Positions 48,062 through 59,619 of a DNA stretch of 64,000 nt are shown here, piece by piece. Source of the stretch: Antitrichia curtipendula (taxonomy: Eukaryota; Streptophyta; Bryopsida; Hypnales; Leucodontaceae). The DNA lies in assembly GCA_951230915.1 (NCBI GenBank), contig OX579635.1, positions 26,660,001 through 26,724,000 on the forward strand, given 5' to 3'. A model generated the notes under the pieces. That model was not told the origin of the DNA. It made no database searches and worked only from the letters and a program-made list of their open reading frames with translations. Each line of letters opens with the position of its first letter. Position 1 is the first letter of the stretch. A program made the translations under genes and the position numbers.

Positions 48062-48116
48062 GGAGGGGGGAGGGGGGGAGGAGGGGGGAAGGGAGGGGGG
48101 GGGGGGGGGGGGGGAG
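48062..48116. repeat. Poly-G/GGA tract
   Basis: G runs separated by single A, then about 22 consecutive G. It gives spurious long frames on both strands (poly-Gly, poly-Pro) that are not called. Confidence 0.9.
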
Positions 48117-48184
48117 TCTATAATAATGCAATGAGACTCTTGCGGAGGTCCAGCCAAAGATGAATGTAAAAAAAAAGACCCCCT

Positions 48185-48570
48185 ATTTTGTGCCACATTT
48201 ATTTTATTGTTAACACCTCTCCAAACTAATTTGGGACCTCTAGTTGCAACTATGAACTCAAGATTTGCCAAAAAATATAAATCTGCATAGCAAATAAAAA
48301 GTTCCTGCAATTACCCCAGGGGTAAAACAAGAGCCTTTACAAGAGGCTCGTTGCATTACTATAGACTTGACTGTTCAAGTGGGTTGGGGTGAACTGGCCC
48401 CCTGCTTGTCTTGCCATCTTACCGTGTAAAATCTATTTACTACAGCCCCTAGCTAATTTGGGGCCCCTGATTGCAAATATGAATTCAGAATTTGCAAAAA
48501 AGAAATCATGCATGGGATATAAAAACATACAGGGTTTTCCAAGGGGGGGACGAGCGAGGGGGTCAGTTCA
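48185..48570. repeat. Imperfect tandem duplication, about 240-bp period
   Basis: 'CTAATTTGGG(A/G)CC(T/C)CT' followed by 'TTGCAA(C/A)TATGAA(C/T)TCA' and 'GATTTGCCAAAAA/GAATTTGCAAAAA' occurs near 48217-48275 and again near 48451-48500. The overlapping 131-codon frame (48389-48784) has no recognised domain. Confidence 0.5.
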
Positions 48571-49183
48571 CCCCGGCCGTTCAAGTGAGGCATGGACTTT
48601 TTGGTCCAGCAACCGCTTTCCTCTTTTGGCAATTTTTTTGACCTGGACAAACAGACTGGCTTGTTCCCAACTGGCCACCTTGATCAGTGTGCATACGGCT
48701 TCTGTCTCTTTATCTAGAACATTGGAACATACTGAGAAGCCTCAGGGGGTGAGTTGGTATCTTTGGGAGACGATGCTTTACTGAATCAGAAGCCTTAAGA
48801 TCCAATAAACAATTGGAAGGATAGAACCAAGTTGAAAACACTGAAAAATGATCGTTTCAGTTGTTTCAAAAAAATAAAAAAATAAAAAAAAAATCCTGAA
48901 AATTAATCAGCCTAAGTACGACCTGTGGGAGACAATCATTTAAAACAATTGTGCATACTTAAGTTAGTTATGTTGGCTCTGGACTGGATGGGAGCAGCCG
49001 AGGAGGCTTTTGCATTGATAAAAAAGCTATATGTAAGGTAGACATAGTTATCCTGATTCTTGCTGCTGCACACAATCCCATCCTCATGTACCAATGGAGT
49101 ACATTCTAGAAAACAAATGTGCATCACTATTACAAAATGGAGGAATTTAAAAAGAGGCAGAAATGCATATGTCTACACCTTAA

Positions 49184-49742
49184 CCTCTAATGACCCAAGC
49201 GACCATTTTCTGGTCACTGTCCTCCCTTTTTTGAGTTTTCTGCACTCAAGTTTTGATTTTTTATAAAAATAAAAATTATTTTTAGAAAATAGATCGTTTT
49301 ATGAATCCAATGGTAGTAGTTTCATCAAATTTTGAGTTAAACTCCACTTTGTGGAATTTTTCAAAGTTAAGTAGTGTACATAGTGTAGTTTACAGCTCAT
49401 TTTGGGGGGGGCGGTTTGGGCATGGACTAAAAAGTCAACCAACCAATGTGATTCTTGCCCATCTCAAAAAGGTCAGATGCATCTTGAAAAGGGCAGATCC
49501 AACAGAGCTAAAGGAGATGACAACTGTCCTATTCTTTTTTTGCTTCTTACAAACACTACTCACATTTTAGTGACCACCGTGCATTGCAAGCTCCACCCAA
49601 AATTGCAAAATGACTAGAATGTTGTGAAATTTTATATGTACATTTTAAACTTTCTTATCTTTTATTGAGCACAAAAAGGGATCATTCCAAAATATCCTCA
49701 CAAAGTTATGCTCCTTGAAACCCAAAATTAGGTCATTAGAAG
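49184..49742 (+). mobile_element. TTAA-flanked element with variant ends
   Basis: TTAA (49180-49183), left end CCTCTAATGACCC, right end GGTCATTAGAAG, TTAA (49743-49746). The inverted ends match over 11 of 12 bases but differ from CCCCTAAAG at several positions. 559 bp, non-coding. Placed beside the main family because of the TTAA flanks and CC start; the internal box is not seen. Confidence 0.55.
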
Positions 49743-49746
49743 TTAA

Positions 49747-50435
49747 GGAAGTTTAAGTACAACCTTACTCAAAATCTGAGCTTCTCTTGACCTTGAAATG
49801 CCTCATAAGACATTTTTTGTCCTTTGGATGATTTAAAGGAGGCCTTTAGGATGGAAAAGATTAATCCATTTCTTGTTGGAGAACTTGCTCAAATTCATTT
49901 TCAATAATTGGTGCTAATTTTTCCCTCTTAGTGATATTTGTTGACTTTCCTATAGAAGAATGACAAATCTGTAAATCACCATGTATTATATTTTGACAAT
50001 TGTTGCCCATCCTCTAAATTTGAATTTTAGTCATAAAAGTGATCTTTTTTGAATTTGAGACCAATTAGTAGAATGAAGCTTATTAAATTTAGTTTTGATT
50101 GGAATTTGAAAATTTGAAAATTTCCTAAAATTCAATATTTTATTGAAATTTGAACTTTGGGCTTGTAACCATGGAGTGTTGATTTTATAACTTTATAATT
50201 ACAAAGTAAATTGTTTATGTCATATTATTCTACACTATAATATATACCTATGGAGAATATTTCAGATTTTTGGATGTGATATGTTGATTGTTGAAAATTT
50301 AATTACAAAAACTAGCAATGTAAATGTCCTAGATTTTTAGAAAGTCCAAAGTTGACACTTTAGTGATTTTATAGCATATTATATAAAGTGGTGTGTGCAA
50401 AAAGTCAAAAACTGCCATTACTCTAGAAACATCCT
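49747..50435. other. AT-rich stretch related to 62.6-62.9 kb
   Basis: 'AATATTTTATT', 'TTTGAACTT' and 'TTCTACACTA(T/C)AATATA' steps occur in the same order at 50120-50240 and 62655-62770, so both are parts of an old repeat. No gene. Confidence 0.4.
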
Positions 50436-50439
50436 TTAA

Positions 50440-51120
50440 TCCCTAAATGTCCAAGGATTTTTTTGAGCTTCTAGGAATTTGCTCTAAATTGAACAAAAAG
50501 TCTACATTACGATAAAATATATTATTATTTTTTGAATCGTTACCATATAAATTCAAACTAGATATGTTAAAGATTACATAGGAAAAGAAAAGACAACAGT
50601 ATCACTTGTGGATTGAAATATTATAATGATTGATCACAAGGGTGTTGAAATTTCTAAAAGTGATTTGAAGTCTTTCAAACCTCTTTTCACATGTAAAATT
50701 AAAAAAGTTGGTCACAAAAAAAGTATGAGGATAAAGGGCTTAACATGCATAACCCCAATCAATTTATGGCTTCTCAAAATCTATTCCATAATTTTTTTAA
50801 ATGAATTTTTAATATGATTTTTTTGCAAGATCTAGTGTATTTGAGACTCATTTTCAATAGCCCTCAACACTTTGGAAAGTCAAGATTGCAATGGACACCC
50901 TTGCACAAAATCTTGAATAGGAAAATCATAATCAATTATTTTCAAAGTCGGATTTTTGGAGCTAAAACTGGACTTCAAAAAGAATTTTTCAAAAATATAA
51001 ACTACTAGAAATAGCAACTTGGTTAGGTCTTATTTAGCTTTGAAGTGAAGCATATCCAAAAGATGCAAACATCTTCTAGGTACATAGTATTATTGACACT
51101 AGAATTTGGTGCCTTGGGCA
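50440..51120 (+). mobile_element. TTAA-family element, subtype D, copy in opposite orientation
   Basis: TTAA (50436-50439) then TCCCTAAATGTCCAAGG. Box at 50603, 163 bp in. It carries the second uninterrupted version of the 17.4-kb insertion site (TTGA on the plus strand at 50645-50648). The right end is decayed near 51120. Confidence 0.65.
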
Positions 51121-51419
51121 TATACATTGGTACATGTTTGAAGTTTCGATGTACCTACAAGGTACATTTCAGGGCGGACACAATTTTGGAGCACCCCCAA
51201 TTCTAAACTTTAAATACTTTGCAATCAAATCCCCTAAGAAGTCCCAAAAGTATGAATCCAAATGAATTAGGTGCAGCTTCTTCTGGCATCTTTCAAGGAA
51301 AATGAACTGAGAAATGATTTGAGCTGTGCAGTGCAAACCTCCTGAAAATCCGGGTCGGTGGTGAGAACCTGGACGCTTCCTGAACCCCCCCCACCTTCCC
51401 TTAACTTGAATCATGTCAT

Positions 51420-53600
51420 TTCTAGCTTTTGATGGTAGAGAACGTCAGTCAGAAAACAAGCTCCTTCAAGTTACCTGACGAGAAGTCGAGTACCGTTTCC
51501 GCTCCTTAATGAAAACCACCCTACCCCACGTGTCATGCTCCTCCCCATGTCCCACCGCCCCTCCCGGACGCTCCTAATTCTCCACGCCACCCCAGGCACG
51601 ACATTTAATTAGCAGCAACTGAAATCTGACTCCCGTCAGGAAATCCAGGCTCTTGCAATCTAGATCCACAAGCAATGCAATGCAAGGCTGGGTCCAATGG
51701 TCCAATGATCCAATGGTCCCCACTAGCTCGCCAGTACGGCAGACGGAAGCCGCAGATCTCCAATGCTGGCTGTGTGCCAACTCCCAAGTGTGTGACCATA
51801 CTTAGATGCCAGGCCTACTTGCAGTCTGCAGTCGTCCGCACTGATGATCCAGTAGATCATGTCTGTCTGTACAAGTGGGTCCTTACAATTGCAGCAGGGA
51901 ACTTATCAAGTTCAGAAGCGCTTCCATCGCCGGCCTTGCGAATTGAACAGCTTCAAATCGACGACTAACGTAGCTTAGCTAGACTGTTCTGTGCAGTGCT
52001 GTGCAGTGTTACCGATAGATAGATAGAATTGAAGTGGGTCCCGGCTTTTCCTTCCTTGCGCCGGGGGCAACCCTAGCTACTTGTGGGGTTCAGACTTTGC
52101 GAGTCAAGCTAGTCATGAATGATGTCTCTTGCTTGCTTGTTGAAATTGCAGGTGCACCGCTTATCACGCTTATCACGGCCAAGCATGTGGCCCAGCTTTC
52201 GATGTGGGTGGGCAAGACTTGCATGCAAGCAGGATCATATCGGAGACTAGATTCGATCGATCGCCACCGCAGGAGACTTCAACTTGCGGCAGAAAGCTTG
52301 CAGGTACTCACGTACTAGCTTTGTGCGTGGATTCTTTGCATGCCCTGCCTAGCTTTGTCCCCTTGGTGATCATCTTGCCTGCAAAACTCACTTCAGTGGG
52401 CTTTAATTGTTGTTAGAGGGCTCTAATGGTGATCGGCGTTGCCGCTGCAACCCTAGTTGGTTGGTTAGTTAATCAAGGCTAGCCCCAAATTAGTATTAGC
52501 TAGATCGAACTTCTCTGCAACAAGTTTGATGTGAGAGGTTCCATCGCCGGCCAAGGAACAGTAATTCAGCTTGGTGTGGTTAGTCACTTACCACGCGTTA
52601 TACATATGTCCAGATCGATGTAACTTTTTTATGAGTGGTAAGATATAAATTTGCTAATGTAGGATGCTGTTGGTGTCATTAGGCGCCAGGATCAGTGAAG
52701 ATTTGATTGCTTACCGTTAAAAGGGCTTGTGGTTAATGAGACCTCTATTGAAGAGAAATTTAGGACTCTAGCAACCGGGTTTTGTGCTGCAAGAGGAATC
52801 CAGCATTCGAACGGCTAGTTAAGTTGTTCAGAATTTGAAGTAACTTAGAGTGTGTGGATAGCTCCCAGTTCTACCCTAACTACTTTGTGTCTGTACCCGA
52901 GATCGTGAACTCTGCACAACTGCTCTCTTGTGGTCGTTTTTCTAGCCTCTGCGAAATTAGACATTTAAGAAGGAAGTGCACAGCAAGCCCAATATGCCCA
53001 TGTAGCTCTATTTAAGTCTCAACTAATTTACCAATAAGCCGAATAAGTCTCTTAAAACGATTCCTGTGAACATTAATTCCATTTCTGGAACGTAGGTTCA
53101 ACACTTGTAGATTGGAACCATGTAAGAAAAGTGGTCAGTTAAAGAACCCCTTCTCAGTGAATTGAATTTTTTACATCAATGAGCTTAGACGCTGAGAGAA
53201 ACTGAGTGACAATTCAGACATATTAAGGTAGCTAGTGTCTTCAGATCGCCTTATGCAATCCGAATGGCAACGTGAAGCAAACAGAGTGCCACAAGCTAGT
53301 ACGATGGGATAATCAACTCTTCTTTCAAAATGCTTTATCTGTGCTATCGTGGAGTTCTTCGATAATTCGGAGGAAGTCGACCGTGCGCATATCGCGTGCT
53401 GAACGACCGAGAATAGCTGTTCTCTGAATTTCAGGTCAAAGTTCTGCATTCCGAAGAAAGATGAACAAACTAGCAAGTAATTCCAGTGTGACATTACAGC
53501 CAAATCATGTCTGTACTGGGCAATCACAAGAAACGGATCCCTCTAAGTAATGCACGAGCGTTGGACCTTGTAGAAAATGCTTGAACTTATTATTCACCAC
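51420..53600. other. GC-richer low-copy-looking island
   Basis: Less AT-rich than the surroundings, with a CACGTG box at 51527-51532, C-rich promoter-like sequence near 51540-51600 and a GATA tandem at 52014-52026. Frames of 94-97 codons (51675-51968, 52034-52318) and a 118-codon minus-strand frame (53527-53171) show no domain I can name. It may hold a promoter or unrecognised exons; splice-aware prediction is needed and I call no gene. Confidence 0.35.
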
Positions 53601-54215
53601 CGATGGTTAAACTTGGAAAATTTGAATTCACATGTGGAATCAAGGGACCCCAAAACGAATTAGCTGTAAGAGGTTAAGAAATACAAACTAAATGAACCAC
53701 GGAAGGTTTCCCTTTATTCCTATGTGCATGGTGATTAAAAAGTTCTCTTCTCCTAGGCACTTATACAGAATTATAGGACTAGTTCAGAATACTTCCAAAG
53801 AAATACCCACTAATTTTGTTGCATGTGGGGTAGTATTATGAAGTGTAGGAGTAAGATGACTATATGACATTTAGTATTTATCCTAAATTCATTAAAAAAG
53901 AGGTACTGAAAATAAGTAGAATGCTACAAATAATATTTTTTTGAAACTTCATGCTCAAAAAAGTGCCTTCAAAAGTTATGCACAAAAATAGATAGATGGG
54001 AATTTCAAGAAAGTAGATTTTTTGATGTTTTCATTTATAGAGAATTGCAAAAGCATTTAATTAAAAAAAAATCCCCACCACATTCAGCAATTTGAAGGAA
54101 CTTGTACTCAACTGGTTTTATCTTAAAAAAAACAACCCCATGATTCTTGCATTGATGCAATGGAAGTGTACTTTGAGCACTTTTGCAAGATGAAAATTTT
54201 GCTATTTTGGGACAC
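53601..54215. other. AT-rich spacer
   Basis: No gene or bounded repeat seen. Confidence 0.35.
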
Positions 54216-54217
54216 TA

Positions 54218-54381
54218 GTGCAAAAGGGTGCTGAAACGGCAAGGTTTAAATGATATTTTTCTGAAAAATGTCATTTCCACATGTCATTTCAGCACTTTTG
54301 TCATTTCAACAATGTCATTTCAACAATGTCATTTCAACATGTCATTTAAGCACTTTTGTCATTTAAACACCCCTCTTGCAC
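54218..54381. mobile_element. Small TIR element with internal TGTCATTTCAACA repeats
   Basis: GTGCAAAAGGGTG at 54218-54230 and its near complement CACCCCTCTTGCAC at 54368-54381. Between them a 13-bp unit of the form TGTCATTTCAACA recurs about seven times (54268-54366), some copies interrupted by 'GCACTTT'. A 99-codon frame through the repeats is not called. Target duplication unclear. Confidence 0.55.
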
Positions 54382-54473
54382 TTATTGGAAGTCAGAGCTC
54401 TTTGTCAATATCTGTAATCCTCGTAGATGACCTCAAAATCCTGTTATTCAGATGTTATTCAGATTCAGATTTG

Positions 54474-54647
54474 TTTCACAGGGAACTTTGGCTGCTTTAC
54501 AGGGCAGTGAATGGTACAAGGGGGTGAATGGGGGGTGAAAGTTTACTATCTTTGGACAAGTTCAAAGATAGTAAACTTTCACCCCCCATTCACTCCCTTT
54601 CTTGTACCATTCACTGCCCTGTAAAGCAGCCAAAGTTCCCTGTGAAA
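54474..54647. repeat. Long foldback (hairpin), arms of 81 and 85 nt
   Basis: Left arm 54474-54554, loop GACAAGTT (54555-54562), right arm 54563-54647. The arms are the same apart from one 4-base difference around the G-run (left GTACAAGGGGG, right, inverted, GTACAAGAAAGGGA). A transcript would form a double-stranded RNA of about 80 bp. Confidence 0.85.
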
Positions 54648-54899
54648 TTTTTTGGAACACAATAATACTAAAACTCCTCTAAAATGACAAAAATGGCAAA
54701 AATGATTTTCAATCAAAGTTGCTTTGAAAACTATGAAAATTACTAAGTTGCAAGTAGCCTACTTGATGCAGGGTGGGCATCTCACCTTTCATTTTGCATA
54801 GAATTGAATACAATGACATCAAACTGTTAGATTCTAAACAGGTACTTGATTTAAGAGATGATGAGTGATGCGATAAACAATTGCTCCGCACTGGTAGAC

Positions 54900-56024
54900 T
54901 TCAGAAGCGGACTTTTCATTATGTACGTAGGTGGCAATTGTGAATGATTTTCCAAGCAATCTGAAGTGATAAACAAAACAAAACCTCGACCGGATAGCAA
55001 ATCGTTATGCAGTTGATGCAATTGTTAGCAATGCGTCTGAATTCCAAGTCCTTGAAAGTGGCGCATGCAGAAGAAATACTGATATCCATTCAAAGCAGGA
55101 GAGAGGTCTTGCTAGCTTGACACGCATCTGTATGTGCAGTGACGTCAATCTAAGCACATTGCCGTGGAGATTAATGAAGCTCTAGCTGGCTGTTGTTTGG
55201 AGGTGATCGACAGTCTCCTTCACTTTCGATCAATCTCCCGCTTGGAGCAACGAAGCGAACTGCCGGCAAAAGCTTTGTCCGCTTGCGCAGTGTCGAACGT
55301 CCATTTAGGTTAGCTCTTGCTACTTTAATTCCCAGAGTGGTTAATTGTTAACTGTCTGGTTAATTGGCCTTGTCGCTTGCTGATCCAGCTACGCTGTTCA
55401 TTCTATTCAGATTGTTTGTCAGATAGTGTTACTCCAACAAACATGGGGTTACACTAAATAGAGCTTTTATCATCAATTATTACTGTAGACTGCTCTTCAC
55501 CCCCGAGTTGCAAACACCATAGACTACTCTATACAAGTAATTGTAACACTTTTCATTAGTAAACTCAATCACTCAATAGTGCGGATTCCTTAAATCATGG
55601 GAGACACTTAACCAAATTATCTCAAATACTGTAAAGGTCTATATTTAGTGTGGACCACACTAAATAGAATGAATAGTGTAGCTATCGGCGGTGGAAGCGC
55701 CCTATTTGGTCGAATACAGTTGCCCGCTGGTTGGTCTTCTAGCTCGCCAGCATCTCCGATCCTTGGGAGGCTCCAGCAGCATTCTGTGGAAACATAAAAG
55801 GTCGAATAATAGGTTGCAATTTGTTCATCTTTTAATTGAACATAAGCTAAGATCGTCAGTTTCATTGTATATACTCTCGATATTAATTTGATACTTTTCC
55901 AAACGAGCATTTGGAAACTTATATATATAAATTCCAGTTCTAGTTTCTTGAGCCTTGTTTCGTTCAATGTCACAATTTCGACGGTCTGAATCGCGTCAGC
56001 CAGTATAATGACATTGATATTTAT
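54900..56024. other. GC-richer stretch, no gene assigned
   Basis: Mixed composition. A 118-codon minus-strand frame (55973-55617) has no known domain. A short palindrome GTGTGGACCACAC lies at 55649-55661. Confidence 0.3.
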
Positions 56025-56028
56025 TTAA

Positions 56029-56971
56029 CCCCTAAAGGACCATGGGGGTTTTCCAGGGAGAAATTCCAAAAACTGTGACTTTTTGGTATGTTGTTTAAAA
56101 AAGAAAATCAAAACTTTTTTTTGGAACTTCAACCATACAAAACTAAAGTAAATTAGTTTATCAAAGTGTAGAAAAATTTTTAGCCCTTTTCACCGCACTT
56201 ATTAAAAGATTATAGCATTTGAAGTGAGAAAAAAACCTTTTTCCAATCCTGCGAAACAGGGTCAGCAGACTTCGGGCTCATTTGGAGTAAAAATTTTGTT
56301 CTACACAAACATGAGATTTTTTACCATTCATCAGTATATGATATTAGGTTCACTCACAAAAAAATTTAGAATAAAGTATAGAGTCTAGCTTATTCTAAAT
56401 CACCCTGCAATGCAAGGAGGTTTAGTGAATTGGGAATTCACTAGTCATTTTTTTGTGCAAGGAGAAAATATTATATTTGAAATCCGAACGGTGAAAAATT
56501 AGAGACTAACATTTGGAATATTTGGAAAAAATTTCAAGAATTTTGACTTCACTAATTGCAAGATAATAGGATTTGAAGTTAGAAGAAAATATTTTTTCTT
56601 GAAACTACCCCAACACAGCTAACAAAGTTTGACTCCTTGTAGAATGTGATTGGACAACTAAAATATATATTTTTTTGGAAAATTGTATGCCATATTTTAT
56701 TAGTTACATACATGCCAAATTTCAAAACTTGATGATCTTTTTTGCAAAAGATTCTCCAAAGATTCCCAAATTGCCCAAGCTGCCCGAAAAATTCAGGGCA
56801 ACATAACTTTTGATCCGGGCACCCGATCGGAAAAAAAATTAGTTTTACACAAAGGAATTACATGTTTACACATTGTGTCCAAATTTCATGAACATCCAAC
56901 CGAAAATGACTTTGTAGGAACCTACCCGAGATTTCTTGCGTACATTGAACGGACACTTGGTCCTTTGGGGG
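56029..56971 (+). mobile_element. TTAA-family element, subtype C, complete 943 bp
   Basis: TTAA (56025-56028), left end CCCCTAAAGGACCATGG, right end TTGGTCCTTTGGGGG, TTAA (56972-56975). Box at about 56191 (162 bp in). Aligns with the partial copies at 11774 and 36686. A second box-like block occurs at 56535-56580. Non-coding. Confidence 0.8.
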
Positions 56972-57018
56972 TTAATAAGTATAATCATGCATGGAGTTGC
57001 TAGCAAAAACTCAAAAAA

Positions 57019-57285
57019 CTAAATCTCAACATTCATCTTGTATGAATATTCCTGGGGCCTGCAAACTTGATGATCCACCGTTATAAGAACCTGAGCAAAC
57101 TTGGATTCCGGAATATGGATGCTAGGGTCACGAAAAATAAGGATTGAAATGGATCTTTCAAGACTAGTGATCACATTGGGCTTATTGCTAACAGTGCCTC
57201 TCCGTCCCTTTTGCTGAACCACAATCTTGGTCTCCTCGACATTGTCAAACGGAATTGAATAAGAGGGAAAACGCTATGTACACAC
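57019..57285 (-). CDS. Unrecognised coding-like fragment
   Basis: The minus strand stays open from the stop near 57019 up to about 57275, ahead of a TAG, giving some 80 codons. The first ATG gives 67 codons (57222-57019). The translation (for example VVQQKGRRGTVSNKPNV and IPESKFAQVLITVDHQV) is not low-complexity and reads like real protein, but I recognise no family. There is no visible partner exon. It could be a captured exon, a viral or transposon remnant, or chance. Confidence 0.25.
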
Positions 57286-58020
57286 CTCTAGCATGGGACA
57301 ATTGGCAGTCTAGAGCGCAGTCTTTGTCGAGTGCCACTTGTCACCGCCTGAATTAACACTCTGGCGAGTCGGACCGGCGATCGGTTGTCGAACATTTAGC
57401 ATATGGTGGTAGCAGCGTGCGACATGTGGATGCAAGCGGGAGGAAACTTCGGAAGTTGAGTGAAAATCTCGTCCCACTACGTTACTGTAGCTTGGACTGC
57501 ATTTCCATCGTGCCGTTCCCAGTGTGAAAATTTAAAGCATGTAAGTTTAGCGTTTACTTATCTAGAGCAAATTCTAGAAATCGACACTTTTAGTGAGGGA
57601 CAGTGTTCCGATTGACTGGTAAACTTTCTCCGAATTATCAAGGAGCAAAATTAATCCATAATCCGTAGAGCTTATCAAAACATTCTTTAGCAGTTGTGGA
57701 AACTCACCCTAACTTAATTTCTACTCCAGTCCTCCACTGGAAGCTGATTCTCACTCGTGTGCAAAGAGCATGCATGGTGAGCAATCAGTGGGTGGCCAAC
57801 ACTTGTCTTCTTGTTGTAACTTTGCCGGCACCTCACCTCCCACCTGAGATGAGGATCTGGATTTCTTTTTAAAAGGCTGTGTAGAGTCGTAGAGGCAATT
57901 ATTCAAATTCTGTTATGAATTTTTCCTGTGGAGTCTGGAATTATCAATCGTTTAAAATATTTATATTTATATATAACACTCCTGCTGAAAATGATTGAGA
58001 TTCTGAACAGAACCAGTCTA
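57286..58020. other. GC-richer stretch, no gene assigned
   Basis: Low-copy-looking; short open frames without domains. Nothing regulatory can be supported beyond composition. Confidence 0.3.
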
Positions 58021-58025
58021 TTTAA

Positions 58026-58580
58026 CCCTGCAAGGACAGGCCCATGAACACTGGTTTCAAGCCTCACTGTCCATTTTGCAAGTAGATATGAATGGAAAAT
58101 TTTATATTTAGTTTTCAGAGATGAAATCATAGGTCTACAACAAGTCATAAAAAATTTCAAATTCTTGGGGGGAAGTTTGAAATTATTGGGAAATTTTTTA
58201 AGGAAAAAAAATTGAAGAACATTCATATCACATACAAAATATACTTGAAAAGTCTGAATTTTTTTATCATAGATGTATATTATAGACTTATAGTACATAA
58301 CATCATGGTATACACTAAAGTTACCGTGTCATTCTAAAATTAGAAAATCAACCAACCATTATTAGAGGCCCGAAGTTCGTATTGCTAATTTGCTAAAACA
58401 TATTGAAATTTATGATTTTTTCAGAATTTTCATTTGGAATAGAAACTAAAATTGATAAGCTTCATTTCTTTAATTGGATTCAATTTTATTTTTCTTAAAT
58501 CATTTTTATGGCTAGAATTCACATCAAGAGTAAATAGCAAGAAATGGCCAAAACACACTATTAATGAGGATGATTTGTGG
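58026..58580 (+). mobile_element. TTAA-family related element (subtype E)
   Basis: TTAA (58022-58025) then CCCTGCAAGGACAGG; the interior matches 5940-6720 and 18840-19470. The next terminus-like sequence, ACCCCAAAGGACCAAGG at 58580, begins a block resembling 428-500. The right end of subtype E is therefore not certain. Confidence 0.5.
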
Positions 58581-59619
58581 ACCCCAAAGGACCAAGGAGA
58601 CTACTTTGGACTTTTTGAAGCTCTATTGACTTCATAATTTGAAATTTTTGCATAAAGTTTTTAGGATGGATGCTTCTCATCATAATCTATGTGTGAAGCT
58701 TTGTTTCATGTCATTCCAATAAATATTGCAAAAGGTAGAAGTTTTTTTTCAATTTCATTGTCGAATTGGTCAACATAAAATATATTCTAATTTTTTTTTT
58801 TTTTTTTTTTTTGAGATTTCATAGTTCAACCCCTTAACCAAAAGTGTCCTCATATAGTTTCAAGTCCGATTCAAAGTGTTGTAACCTTTGCATCCAATGT
58901 CTGAATTCAATCAAACTTGTTAGAAAATTTGCACTCTCTTCTAGTTTATGTGGTAAAATTTTCAGATCAATACAAGATGTACTAATTTCTTGGAAGTCAA
59001 TCAAAGTTCATAGGTTCAATTTGAATTCGTCAAACTACATTTGAAGGCTGCAACTTTGGAGGCTTATACCTCCTTTATCCAATGTTTGTTTTTAATGAAA
59101 AAAAATTGGGTTATATTCCCCTTGAAGTTTAGTTGTTGTGATAAAGTTTTCATGTAAATCAAAGTTATTTTTACTATTTGGGAGCAATTCGAAGTTCAAA
59201 ATCTTGACATTTTTGGATTACAATGAACTTTGGCGGCTTGTTTCTTCTTCATACAATGTCAGTTTTCAAATTGGAAAAGTTATGCATACTAGTCTAGTTT
59301 ATGTGTCTAAAATTTCATATCAATCCAAGAAGTTATGAGTAACTGAGAAGCATTTTAGTAGAATGAGTTTCAGCCTTAAATGTGCTTTTTGCAACTTTTC
59401 TTGCTATTTTTTTGACATTTGAAAGCCATTTTGCAAACACAATGAGTCAATTGAATAATGTTTTCTTTCACTGATGTATTTGTATGTTGGTTTTGAATCA
59501 CTTTATAGTTTTGAGTTTTTTCATCTGAATAGGTTTAAAATTAAATTTCACCTCCAAATGTGTTGCTAGGAAAATTTCAACATCCTTTTTCAACACTAAA
59601 ACATTGTAATCTTGTAATC
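58581..59619. repeat. Decayed repeat beginning with a TTAA-family-like end
   Basis: CCCCAAAGGACCAAGGAGACTAC opens a segment matching the left part of the 428-1097 element; a poly-T run lies at 58792-58812. Later parts are AT-rich and unrecognised. Confidence 0.4.

Noticed and set aside
48002..48310. 102-codon minus-strand frame with a poly-proline segment
   Set aside because: It is produced by the poly-G tract at 48062-48116 and shows no other protein feature.
53171..53527. 118-codon minus-strand frame, possibly copia gag-like
   Set aside because: A stretch upstream (HFLQGPTLVHYLEGS) faintly recalls gag, but the match is in another frame and the rest does not follow.
54268..54366. Regular 13-bp repeats considered as a CRISPR-like array
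   Set aside because: Units are contiguous or interrupted by other short repeats, no unique spacers, and the context is a plant transposable element.
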